From contig JADZBW010000199.1 in the NCBI GenBank assembly GCA_020851885.1, forward strand, positions 1 through 7,201: a DNA stretch of 7,201 bases, written 5' to 3'. This DNA comes from Fimbriimonadaceae bacterium. GTDB lineage: Bacteria; Armatimonadota; Fimbriimonadia; Fimbriimonadales; Fimbriimonadaceae. Under the pieces are notes generated by a model. It did no database searches. It was not told where the DNA came from and worked only from the letters and a program-made list of their open reading frames with translations. Positions 1 through 7,000 of the stretch are shown here, in pieces (position 1 is the stretch's first letter; each line of letters begins with the position of its first letter). The translations under genes were made by a program, and so were the position numbers.

Positions 1-252
1 AACGTCTTCGATACCACGCCTGGCAACCGCCAAACCTATCAGGCGATTCTCCCATCGCGCGAGATTATTGGCGAGGTCAACAAGCGTTCCGCCTATCGAG
101 CCGCAGATTCCGCCCGATTGTTCGATCGCTTTGAAGAGGAATCCCTGCCGGACATGGAACTGAACGATATCCTTTGGGGCTCGATGAAGGGTGCCGACGT
201 CCCACGGCCGCAAACTCCAGGCGCGAAGTGGAGCAAGCAATCTAAGCGATAA
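1..252 (+). CDS. C-terminal fragment of a probable YncE-like / alkaline-phosphatase-superfamily phosphoesterase
   Basis: An open frame runs from the first base to a TAA at 250-252, giving the last 83 residues of a protein whose start is outside the window. The tail reads ...MELNDILWGSMKGADVPRP... and then a basic end (KWSKQSKR). From family knowledge, the pattern LNxILWxSxKGxDxPxP close to the C-terminus, preceded by a line listing residues before a short acidic stretch (FDRFEEE), recalls the end of bacterial proteins that join a YncE-like beta-propeller to a phosphoesterase domain. Those proteins are usually exported and act on phosphoesters outside the cytoplasm. No catalytic residues are in the visible part, so the function is inferred from the tail only. 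That the frame is coding is well supported: it is open, bacterial in composition and followed by a non-coding gap. The product name is tentative. Confidence 0.55.
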   Translation, partial: NVFDTTPGNRQTYQAILPSREIIGEVNKRSAYRAADSARLFDRFEEESLPDMELNDILWGSMKGADVPRPQTPGAKWSKQSKR

Positions 253-370
253 GACCGTGCCACATCGACCAAAGTTGGCAACCCAAATTGGGTGATCTCC
301 ACTCATCGTGGGGATGGGAGCGAAGTGCGCGGGCGGCGATCCTGTCTACCGGTGCGATGAGATGGTCCAG
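253..370. other. Non-coding gap between the phosphoesterase fragment and tRNA-Pro
   Basis: No convincing gene lies here. A 13-base perfect palindrome (281-293, ACCCAAATTGGGT) and a widely spaced 7-base inverted repeat (302-308 with 355-361) are present. Neither has a usable loop plus T-tract, so I do not call a terminator for the left-hand gene or for the tRNA, which is transcribed toward this gap. Confidence 0.5.
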
Positions 371-446
371 TGGTCGGGGCGACACGATTCGAACGTGCGA
401 CCTCATGCTCCCAAAGCACGCGCGCTACCAACTGCGCCACGCCCCG
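371..446 (-). tRNA. tRNA-Pro (anticodon UGG)
   Basis: Read on the minus strand, this 76-nt segment folds as a full cloverleaf. The acceptor stem CGGGGCG pairs with CGCCCCG, the D-arm is GCGC-AGTTGGTA-GCGC, and the anticodon stem CGTGC/GCATG contains one G-T wobble. The anticodon loop is TTTGGGA, and the T-arm is GCACG-TTCGAAT-CGTGT. The discriminator is A (complement of 374), and the CCA end is encoded at 371-373. The anticodon is TGG (plus-strand bases 411-413), which reads CCA and, by wobble, other proline codons. The acceptor stem starting with C-G and the T-loop TTCGAAT are normal for bacterial proline tRNAs. It stands alone and is divergent from dapL. Confidence 0.97.
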
Positions 447-457
447 ACAAGGGAAGC

Positions 458-463
458 ATAATA
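458..463 (-). promoter_or_regulatory. Likely -10 box of the tRNA-Pro promoter
   Basis: On the minus strand TATTAT lies 11 bases upstream of the mature tRNA 5' end at 446. That places the transcription start around 451 with a very short 5' leader. The best -35 candidate, TTTCGA at about a 15-base distance, is poor. The -10 match and position are good, but the call rests on one hexamer. Confidence 0.45.
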
Positions 464-539
464 CCCCACCTACCGGCCTCGAAAGGACCTGTCGGAAGAT
501 GACTCATCCTGGGGCGTAGGTCCAGAGAAATCGCCTAGC

Positions 540-546
540 GGAGAGG
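540..546 (+). promoter_or_regulatory. Shine-Dalgarno of dapL
   Basis: GGAGAGG ends 12 bases before the ATG at 559, a somewhat long but usable spacing. It supports the ATG at 559 as the start, and no better in-frame start follows within the conserved N-terminal region. The bases just after it, TAAAGT (547-552), also fit a TANNNT -10 box six bases from the ATG, so transcription could alternatively start at the ATG itself. Confidence 0.45.
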
Positions 547-558
547 TAAAGTTCCTTC

Positions 559-1755
559 ATGCCCCAACGCTCTCAACGACTTGACATGATTCCGCCTTAT
601 CTCTTTGCCGAGATTTCGCGCATCAAAGCCGAGGCGATTGCCAGCGGCGCCGACATTATCGACCTAGGCATCGGCGATCCAGATCTTCCCACCCCCCAGC
701 CTGTCATCGATGCCCTCTGCCATTCCGTCCAAAATCCCGTTACCCACCGCTACGACGAGACGGCGCGCGGCTGGACCAGTTTCCTCGAGGCCGCCACGGA
801 TTGGTACGGGCGTGAGTTCGGGGTCGACGTGGATGCCGCGACCGAAGTCGTGCAGCTCATCGGCTCCAAGGAGGGACTCGCCCATCTGGCTTGGGCCTAC
901 ATCGATCCAGGCGACGTGGCGATCGTTCCCAATCCCGGGTACACCGTCTATAAGGTCAACTCCCAAATGGCGGGCGGGGAAGTTTATGAAGCGCCGCTAC
1001 GGGAGGCCAACCACTACCTGCCCGTCCTGCGCGATATCCCCACCGAAATCGCCAAGCGAGCCAAGCTCTTCTATGTGTGCTATCCCAACAACCCTACCGG
1101 CGCCATTGCCACAAAGGAGTTCTACGCCGACCTGGTCCAATATTGCCGGGAGTTCGATATCCTCCTGGTGAACGACATGGCCTACGCCACCGTCGCCTAC
1201 GATGGTTACAAGAACCCGACCGTCCTTCAGATCGAGGGCGCGAAGGATGTTTCGATCGAGTTTCACTCCCTCTCGAAGATGTACAACATGACGGGCTGGC
1301 GGCTTGGATTTGCGTTAGGAAATGCGGACGCGGTCAACAACCTCCAACGCCTCAAGTCCAACATCGACAGCAAGGCGTTTCCTGCGATCGCCGAGGCAGG
1401 CGCGAAGGCGCTGCGCAACGTGGACAACAAGCATACGATCGATATGTACCAGCGACGACGGGATCTCCTCTGCGATGGCCTAAACGAGATCGGCTGGAAG
1501 GTGGAGAAGCCCAAGTCCGCGTTCTACGTCTGGGCGAGAGTCCCTCGAACCGATATGACGAGTGCGGAGTTCGCAGGCGCCATCCTGAGGGAGGCGAACA
1601 TCGTGATGATTCCCGGAAATGGCTATGGGACCGAAGGCGAAGGCTATGTCCGAATGTCGTTGACGCTCTTGGGAGACACAGGCGGCGCAAGGTTCAAGGA
1701 AGCGGTGCAGCGCATCAAGGCCTCCGGTCTGGTGCCAACCCCTGCCGCCGTCTAA
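559..1755 (+). CDS. dapL: LL-diaminopimelate aminotransferase (PLP-dependent, class I/II fold)
   Basis: The enzyme transfers an amino group from glutamate to tetrahydrodipicolinate, making LL-diaminopimelate in one step on the route to lysine and peptidoglycan meso-diaminopimelate. It bypasses the acyl-intermediate branch and is cytosolic. The 398-residue length is normal. Visible marks include LGIGDPDLPTP near the N-terminus, GSKEG (102-106, cofactor phosphate region), YPNNPTGA (175-182), D206 and Y209 in VNDMAYA (cofactor ring contacts), HSLSKMYNMTGWRLGF with the Schiff-base lysine K240 and R248, KSNIDS, and the substrate-carboxylate arginine R365 in VRMSLTLLGD. GSKEG together with HSLSK-YNMTGWR matches the bacterial/archaeal DapL subtype better than aspartate or alanine aminotransferases, but substrate cannot be proven from sequence. 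No other lysine-pathway gene is visible. The next gene is on the opposite strand, so it is probably monocistronic. Confidence 0.88.
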   Translation: MPQRSQRLDMIPPYLFAEISRIKAEAIASGADIIDLGIGDPDLPTPQPVIDALCHSVQNPVTHRYDETARGWTSFLEAATDWYGREFGVDVDAATEVVQLIGSKEGLAHLAWAYIDPGDVAIVPNPGYTVYKVNSQMAGGEVYEAPLREANHYLPVLRDIPTEIAKRAKLFYVCYPNNPTGAIATKEFYADLVQYCREFDILLVNDMAYATVAYDGYKNPTVLQIEGAKDVSIEFHSLSKMYNMTGWRLGFALGNADAVNNLQRLKSNIDSKAFPAIAEAGAKALRNVDNKHTIDMYQRRRDLLCDGLNEIGWKVEKPKSAFYVWARVPRTDMTSAEFAGAILREANIVMIPGNGYGTEGEGYVRMSLTLLGDTGGARFKEAVQRIKASGLVPTPAAV

Positions 1756-1821
1756 GCCTTCAATCCGCCGCACGGCGACGGGAATGATAATCGGGCCGAT
1801 GGCGGACGTACTCAGGGCAAA
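1756..1821. other. Convergent intergenic gap between dapL and the GRDP-like gene
   Basis: The two genes converge on these 66 bases. There is a GC-rich inverted repeat CGCCG-CA-CGGCG (1766-1777) and an outer pair TCCGCC (1764-1769) / GGCGGA (1801-1806). Neither is followed by a T-run on either strand. They may slow transcription, but they are not a recognisable intrinsic terminator. Confidence 0.35.
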
Positions 1822-2361
1822 CTAACCTTTGCCGATTCCGTCGGTGAGAATGGCCGCCCCGGCCCCGATCCATCCAAGAACTCGGTTGACCAAGCGCTTG
1901 GGGATCGTGAAGTATTGGTTCTCCACGGGCGCGGGTCTGCGGTAGCGGTCTTCCGGCGCGGGCCAAACGGCGCCTGGCGGCTCGCCAAAGAACTTGGCAT
2001 AGCTCTGAAGGGTCTTGGCGTACCAGTCTTGGAATTTGGCCGACTCTGGCTTTCCTCCTTTCGTCGGCCCATGGTGGAGCGGCTTGGGCAAGACCTCCTT
2101 GCAGAGACGGTTCCAATACGAGTCGGCATAGAGCAGGTGAAGGCGCCAGGCCTCATCGACTTCGTCGGATGGAAGACATGGATGGCCAGCGGCAACGCAG
2201 AGGAAGAGAAACTTGCGGTACTCCTCGATCACCTGATGGGTGTACTCGGGTGACCAGGCGTTTTCTTTGGCCAAGCGGCGGGCAAAAGTGAAGCTGGCCG
2301 GCTCTCCGTCGATATCGAACTCATGGATTTTCGTCCAAAGTGCTACTTGTTGCTGGTTCAT
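1822..2361 (-). CDS. Glycine-rich-domain-protein-like (GRDP/DUF1399-type) small protein
   Basis: This is a 179-residue protein of unknown molecular function. The core (about 20-130) has the layout of the N-terminal region of bacterial proteins annotated as glycine-rich domain-containing or TIGR04222-type membrane proteins. These features are FARRLAKENAWS (27-38), VIEEYRKFLFL (44-54), the signature AAGHPCLPSDEVDEAWRLH (57-75), LHHGPTKGG (95-103) and FQDWYAKTLQSYAKFFGEPP (110-129). The usual signature carries W-H-x-H, and here the first histidine is R73 (W72-R73-L74-H75). Relatives often continue into membrane segments and a Gly/Cys-rich tail. This one stops soon after a proline-rich linker (about 134-154) and a short hydrophobic stretch (about 157-172) that could be a weak tail anchor. 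There is no N-terminal signal peptide. A tandem AAGG (2363-2366, 2368-2371) precedes the ATG and supports this start. Confidence 0.75.
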   Translation of the reverse strand: MNQQQVALWTKIHEFDIDGEPASFTFARRLAKENAWSPEYTHQVIEEYRKFLFLCVAAGHPCLPSDEVDEAWRLHLLYADSYWNRLCKEVLPKPLHHGPTKGGKPESAKFQDWYAKTLQSYAKFFGEPPGAVWPAPEDRYRRPAPVENQYFTIPKRLVNRVLGWIGAGAAILTDGIGKG

Positions 2362-2409
2362 GCCTTGCCTTGAATTCAGATACGGTTCAGGGCGGCGAAG
2401 AGCTTCATA
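2362..2409. promoter_or_regulatory. Divergent control region between the GRDP-like gene and folC
   Basis: Only 48 bases separate the two divergent starts, so both promoters must sit here or overlap coding sequence. On the plus side, TACGGT (2381-2386) and TTGAAT (2370-2375, 17 bases after TTGTTG at 2347-2352) are weak -10 candidates for folC. A purine-rich GCGAAGAG before the ATG is a modest ribosome-binding site. On the minus side I find only the AAGG repeats of the ribosome-binding site. No clear consensus promoter can be named. Confidence 0.3.
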
Positions 2410-3732
2410 ATGAGCGGAGAATTGAGTTACGAAGAAGCGCTTCAGTACATTGCATCTCTGGAAGCCAGAGGTTGGCGGCTTGGCCTCGACCGAATGGAGG
2501 AGTTTGCCCGTCGCCTGGATCTGGCGGGTTCCTTAGGGGAGCCGGGCGGGCCCCAGTTCATCCACGTGGCGGGCACGAACGGCAAAGGATCGGTGACCGC
2601 CTACCTTCAAAGCATGCTCATCGAGTCTGGATACTCGACCGGGGCGTTCTTTAGCCCATTCGTCTACGACCCTCGGGAGCGCATTCAGATTGGGCGTCGG
2701 CTCATTCCCAAGAAGATTTTTGCGCTGTTAACCGAGTGGATACGCCCTTTCGGAGAGTCTTTAGCCGAGACGCCCTATGAAGGCGTCACGGAGTTCGAAT
2801 TCAAAACCGCGATGGGCCTCCAGTTTTGGAAGGAGATGGAGGTGGAGTGGGTGGCGCTGGAAGTCGGACTGGGCGGCCGCCTGGATTCCACGAACATTGT
2901 CACTCCACGCTGTTCCTGCATCGTGAGCATTGGCTTGGACCACACCCAGTTGCTGGGCGATACGGTCGATCAGATTGCCGAAGAGAAGGCGGGGATCATC
3001 AAGCCGGGCGTCCCCACCGTGATTGGTGAATTGCCCTTGGAAGCTTCGCAGAGGATCAAAGCGATTGCGAAAGATCGAGATTCTGAACTTTGGGAGCTTG
3101 GGTTAGAGATCCAACTGGTTCAGGCGAGTTCAAGTGAATGGACCGTTTCCACCCCAGCGGGCAGCCATGCGGGTCTGATTCCGGGGATTCCCGGCGTGAT
3201 GCAGCCTCAGAATATGGCGATCGCGGTTGCGGCGATGGATGCCTCAGGAGCGACGCGCACCTTAACCGGCTTGCAGCGGGGAAGTTTCGATGCGAAGATT
3301 CCGGGTCGCATGCAGCGAGTTCGCAGCGGGGATCGCGAGTTTCTGTTGGATGGCGCTCACAACAAGGATGCGGCGGCCGTCCTTGCCAAGTCACTTACTG
3401 CCTCCGGGGACGCGAAGCGGCGGATTGTGATGGTGACGGGGATGGTCAAAGGCCATGATCCTGAAGGTCTTTACCAGGAACTTGGGGATGTCGTCGACTC
3501 GGTTCATTTTGCCCCGATAGATTTCCATCGAGCGGCCGATCCGTTCGAACTCGAATCACTTGTGGGCTCCATGTTCGCGTCAAGTCAGGCCCACCGCAGC
3601 CTGGAAGTGGCATTGGCTAACGCGATCGACGAGGCCGATCCCGAAGATCTGATCCTCGTGACGGGGAGCTTCTATTTAGTGGGAGAAGTGGGCCGCCTGT
3701 TGGGACTCTGCGATCAGGATGCCAACGACTAA
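2410..3732 (+). CDS. folC: Bifunctional folylpolyglutamate synthase / dihydrofolate synthase
   Basis: The cytosolic ATP-dependent ligase adds glutamate to dihydropteroate and/or extends the gamma-glutamate chain of folates, which keeps folate in the cell. The 440-residue length fits the family. The N-terminal Mur-ligase-type ATPase domain shows HVAGTNGKGS (52-61, P-loop, K59), FSPFVYDPRERI (81-92, S82 a likely Mg ligand), E151 in EVGLGGRLDSTN, H178 in LDHTQLLG, and K193 in EEKAGIIKPG, the lysine carbamylated in characterised members. The spacing of E151, H178 and K193 equals that of the Lactobacillus casei enzyme. The C-terminal domain has GRMQ (299-302), LDGAHN (313-318) and VTGSFYLVGE near the end. 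Whether it makes dihydrofolate, polyglutamates or both is not decided by these motifs. Its stop overlaps the stop of the opposing BON-like gene. Confidence 0.95.
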   Translation: MSGELSYEEALQYIASLEARGWRLGLDRMEEFARRLDLAGSLGEPGGPQFIHVAGTNGKGSVTAYLQSMLIESGYSTGAFFSPFVYDPRERIQIGRRLIPKKIFALLTEWIRPFGESLAETPYEGVTEFEFKTAMGLQFWKEMEVEWVALEVGLGGRLDSTNIVTPRCSCIVSIGLDHTQLLGDTVDQIAEEKAGIIKPGVPTVIGELPLEASQRIKAIAKDRDSELWELGLEIQLVQASSSEWTVSTPAGSHAGLIPGIPGVMQPQNMAIAVAAMDASGATRTLTGLQRGSFDAKIPGRMQRVRSGDREFLLDGAHNKDAAAVLAKSLTASGDAKRRIVMVTGMVKGHDPEGLYQELGDVVDSVHFAPIDFHRAADPFELESLVGSMFASSQAHRSLEVALANAIDEADPEDLILVTGSFYLVGEVGRLLGLCDQDAND

Positions 3733-3974
3733 GAGCGGTAAATCACGTCGATAATGACGTCTTTGATTTCGGCCTTCGTCCTAAGGATCTTGGCGATCTT
3801 TTCGACTTCCGCTTTGAGGTCGGGAATATTGGCAGCGCGGTCGCCGCGCAAAGCTCCTCTGATATAGCAAACGCCATGCATGACCCGAATATCGGCTTGA
3901 GTGAGGTCGATTCCTCGTCGCGAAAGTTCGGATCGGGCAGATTTCGTGCCCCGGACATCTTCTTCGTTTGCCAT
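3729..3974 (-). CDS. Small BON-like domain protein (hypothetical)
   Basis: The 81-residue protein begins MANEEDVRGTKSARSELSRR. The middle and end (IRVMHGVCYIRGAL, an amphipathic helix LKAEVEKIAKILR, then IKDVIIDVIYRS) follow the BON pattern: strand, G-V-x-Y-I-R-G turn, helix, then a V-x-x-V-x-x-x-V strand. BON domains are thought to bind membranes or ligands, usually in exported proteins. This one has no signal peptide, so it is likely cytosolic and its role is unknown. I prefer the ATG at 3974 to the in-frame GTG at 3992 because the GTG lies in the spacer behind a terminator, lacks a Shine-Dalgarno, and would sit upstream of the best -10 box. No Shine-Dalgarno precedes the ATG either, which fits a leaderless start. 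Domain assignment is by eye. Confidence 0.65.
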   Translation of the reverse strand: MANEEDVRGTKSARSELSRRGIDLTQADIRVMHGVCYIRGALRGDRAANIPDLKAEVEKIAKILRTKAEIKDVIIDVIYRS

Positions 3975-3982
3975 ATGACGGA

Positions 3983-3988
3983 ATTGTA
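3983..3988 (-). promoter_or_regulatory. Candidate -10 box (TACAAT) for a leaderless transcript of the BON-like gene
   Basis: On the minus strand TACAAT, one mismatch from TATAAT, lies eight bases before the ATG at 3974. Normal -10 to start-site spacing would put the first transcribed base at or within two bases of that ATG. No good -35 is visible, because that position falls in the hppA terminator stem. The box follows the TANNNT form known for leaderless genes in Deinococcus and other lineages. Confidence 0.45.
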
Positions 3989-3997
3989 GCACCCAGC

Positions 3998-4035
3998 AAA
4001 AAGGAGAACGGCCACCTCGAAGGAGATGGCCGTTC
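3998..4035 (-). terminator. Rho-independent terminator of hppA
   Basis: On the minus strand, GAACGGCCA (4027-4035) pairs perfectly with TGGCCGTTC (4006-4014). The stem extends inward by T-G, C-G, T-A and C-G pairs to a 4-base loop, about 13 pairs in all. It is followed by TCC and then TTTTT (3998-4002). It begins 20 bases after the hppA stop codon. On the plus strand no T-run follows the hairpin, so it acts on minus-strand transcription only. Confidence 0.9.
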
Positions 4036-4055
4036 AGCGTTACTCGGAGTGGGAA

Positions 4056-7000
4056 CTAGACCTTGTCGGCTTCGTCCTCCGCGTCCTCGACGGTGATCCG
4101 CCGCCTGGCCTTCTCCTCGATGGCAGCGGTTGTCGGTACTTGGGCGGGATTTTCATCGGTTGCCGCCTGAAGCGCCGTAGACATCGAGCCTTTCTTCGAG
4201 ATGTAGATGGCAACGGCCAGAGCGCCCACCGCAACCGCCGTGATGATGCCCAGAACCGGATTGTCGAATGGCTTGATGACAACCGGAGCCAGCAACAATG
4301 CGACCAGGTTCATAACCTTGATCAGCGGGTTGAGAGCAGGGCCAGCCGTGTCCTTGAAGGGATCTCCCACGGTGTCGCAGACGACTCCCGCTTTGTGAGC
4401 TTCCGTACCCTTGCCACCATAAAGGCCATCTTCGATGAGCTTCTTGGCGTTGTCCCACATTCCGCCAGAATTGGCGAGAAGGACGGCCATTAGCTGACCC
4501 GAAGCGATGGCGCCGGCAAGGAACCCGCCAAGCGCCTGAGCCCCCGTCAAATTGAACATCTCGCCACCAATGTTCGTTTGCGGCTTGCCAATGGAGAATC
4601 CAAAAGCAACTGCAACCGGCAAAGCGATCGCGAGGATGCCCGGGCCGAGAAGTTCCTTCTGGGCGGCTGCGGTAACGATGGAAACGCATGCGCCGTAGTT
4701 TGGCTTGCTCGTTCCCGCCATGATGCCCGGATCGTTTCGGAACTGCCGTCGCACTTCGTTGATCAACTGGAAGGAAGCACGTCCGACCGCGTTAATCGTC
4801 GAAGCGGAGAACAGGTAAGGAGCGGCGGCGCCGATCAAGAAGCCTAGGAAGATCTCCGGCAGGTCGAGTCGGATGCCCATCTGACCCAGCTTGGCATCTT
4901 CCAGGTAGGAGTGGAATAGCGCAACCGCCGCGACGACCGCAGTGGCGATCGCAAAGCCCTTGGTAAGGGCTTTGGTGGTGTTGCCGGCAGCGTCGAGGCG
5001 TTGGACTGCTTTGCTTCCGTACTCGTTGTCATGTCCATCTCCCGACATCTCAAAAACGCCTTGGGCGTTGTCCGAGATGGGTCCGAAGGTGTCCATCGCC
5101 AGCACGTATCCAGTGGTCGTCAGAAGGCCGAGGCCAACCAATGCGACACCGTAGAAGCTGAGGATATAGCCACCGTACATCGTCGGCGGGAAGAAGAACA
5201 GCGGCGCGATGAGCGCCATGACGATCCCGAACACCATGAAGACGCTCGATTCGGCGGCATAGGCAAAGCCCTGAATAATCATTGGAGCGGGACCAGCGCT
5301 TGAGACGCCCGCGACTTCCTGAACCGGCTTCTTATGAGTCGAGACATAGTAGTCGGTAAGCGCTTCGATGATAAAGGCCATGATCAAGCCGAAGAAGATC
5401 GCGGCAAAGAACATGTACCAGGGCACGGTTGCGTGCTCGATGCTATTCAGCGCCGCAGTTTCGCGGGCAGGCATCTTCGTCTGCGGGTCCGTCTTCATCT
5501 TGCCGAAGATGTTTTTCATCTCGGCAGGCGTCTCGCGGAAGAAGGCCAGGCCACCGGCTTGACTAAAGGGCGAGATGCTCTGGTCGATTCCAAACGCGAC
5601 ATCGTTGGTGTCGCTCTTGACGAACAGGGTCGGATTCATTGGTTCGCCAACCATTTCCCGCTTCATCTGGGGATTGGGATTGGCAGTGAGTGACTTCTTG
5701 AAGCCCTCCAGGTCACCGGTTAGGGTGTAGTTCATCTGTTCGATGGCCGGGGTGGGTCCGCCCTGCGACATCGTTTCGCGAACCGCGACAACCTTGAACT
5801 TTCCGGAAGTCAAAGCTTCCTTCATCGAAATGAATTCAGGATCGGTGCCGGTCTGCGGCTCCTTGAGGACGGCAAAGTCGAGGACCGGGTTTTCCGATGT
5901 TGCCGGGTCCACCATCTTGTAGCCCTCGAGGGGCTTGATGCCATCGAGTTGGTCAGCCTTCGCCGTTCGAACGAAGCTCAAGAGCTGCTGCTCGATCATC
6001 GGATTGAGCTTCATGTCCTTGAAGGTCTGAGTCGCCTTGATGTCGTCGTCGGAGACGGCATAGGTAGCGATCTTCTTCGTCTTGGCGATGCCATTAAGCT
6101 CGCTTTGAAGCGCGACGATGTTGGCCTTGATCTTCTCTTGGCCGGAGATCAGCTTGGACGTGCGGATCGGCGCACCGGTGCCTCCCATCATCCACCAGGA
6201 AAGGGCAAGCGTGAAAACGGCGGCGACTCCAGCGGAGCTATAGAACCCAGAGCGAATTCGCTTGAGCGGATCGGCATCCACGTCGTCCGTGCCCTTGACG
6301 CTGAAGATTCCAATGACCGACGCGATGATGCCGATACCTCGGGCCATCAGGGCGAAGAGGATGAGCTTCATCCAAGTCTGTTCGTCGAAGATGGAAGCTG
6401 TTGCCGCGCCAAGCACGATGGCGGCAACCAGAGTGACTTCATAGGACTCGAAGACGTCGGCAGCCATTCCGGCGCAGTCGCCAACGTTGTCGCCTACGTT
6501 GTCGGCGATCGTTGCCGGGTTGCGAGGGTCGTCCTCGGGAATTCCGGCTTCAACTTTGCCAACAAGGTCCGCGCCAACGTCGGCGGCCTTGGTGAAGATG
6601 CCTCCACCAACGCGCATGAACAAAGCGGCCAGGGATCCGCCAAAGCCGAATCCTACCAAGAGGGTCATGGCGCTGCTTCCGCCGAACAGCAGAATCAAAG
6701 TCGCACCTGACAGGCCCATGCCAACGGTGATCAATCCGGCAACGGCGCCGCTACGGAAGGCGATCTCCAAGGCATTCTTATAGCTTGTGAGCGCAGCGTG
6801 GGCGGTTCGCATATTGCCGTCGACGGCCGTCCGCATGCCCCAGTAACCTGCGATGTAAGAAGCGGCTACACCGGCCACGAATGTGATCGGCACAAGGAAG
6901 TTATGGAAGAGAAAAAAGAGGCCTAGGCCGAGAATGACCACGAAGACGATCATCAGCCGGATTTGCTGAGTGAGATAAGCCAGGGCGCCTTCCTTAATGG

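Noticed and set aside
281..293. Perfect palindrome ACCCAAATTGGGT
   Set aside because: With a one-base centre it cannot form a stable hairpin, and no regulator gene is nearby. It might be a protein-binding site, but nothing supports that.
302..361. Inverted repeat CTCATCG / CGATGAG
   Set aside because: Seven pairs with a loop of 46 bases and no T-run. This is within chance expectation and not a convincing terminator or operator.
308..502. 64-codon open frame across the tRNA locus
   Set aside because: It runs antisense through a complete tRNA-Pro, so the apparent protein is an artefact of the tRNA sequence.
1077..1787. 236-codon open frame overlapping the 3' half of dapL in another plus frame
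   Set aside because: The translation is Arg/Gly/Gln-rich and shows no family. dapL in the main frame has all its catalytic motifs, so this is a shadow frame.
1764..1806. GC-rich inverted repeats between dapL and the GRDP-like gene as a bidirectional terminator
   Set aside because: The inner repeat has only a two-base loop and neither strand has a following T-tract.
2641..2690. SPF instead of SPH in the FolC motif as a missing catalytic histidine
   Set aside because: SPF also occurs in FolC of Gram-positive bacteria such as Lactobacillus casei. The Mg-binding and carbamylated-lysine positions are intact, so this is ordinary variation.
3975..3992. GTG start for the BON-like gene, adding six residues
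   Set aside because: There is no Shine-Dalgarno, the codon lies directly after the terminator T-run, and it would require transcription to begin within the terminator. The ATG at 3974 is better placed relative to TACAAT.
5949..6710. 253-codon open frame on the plus strand inside hppA
   Set aside because: It is antisense to an intact, motif-rich pyrophosphatase. Its translation is rich in Gly/Asp/Arg without a recognisable domain, as expected for the complement of a GC-rich gene.
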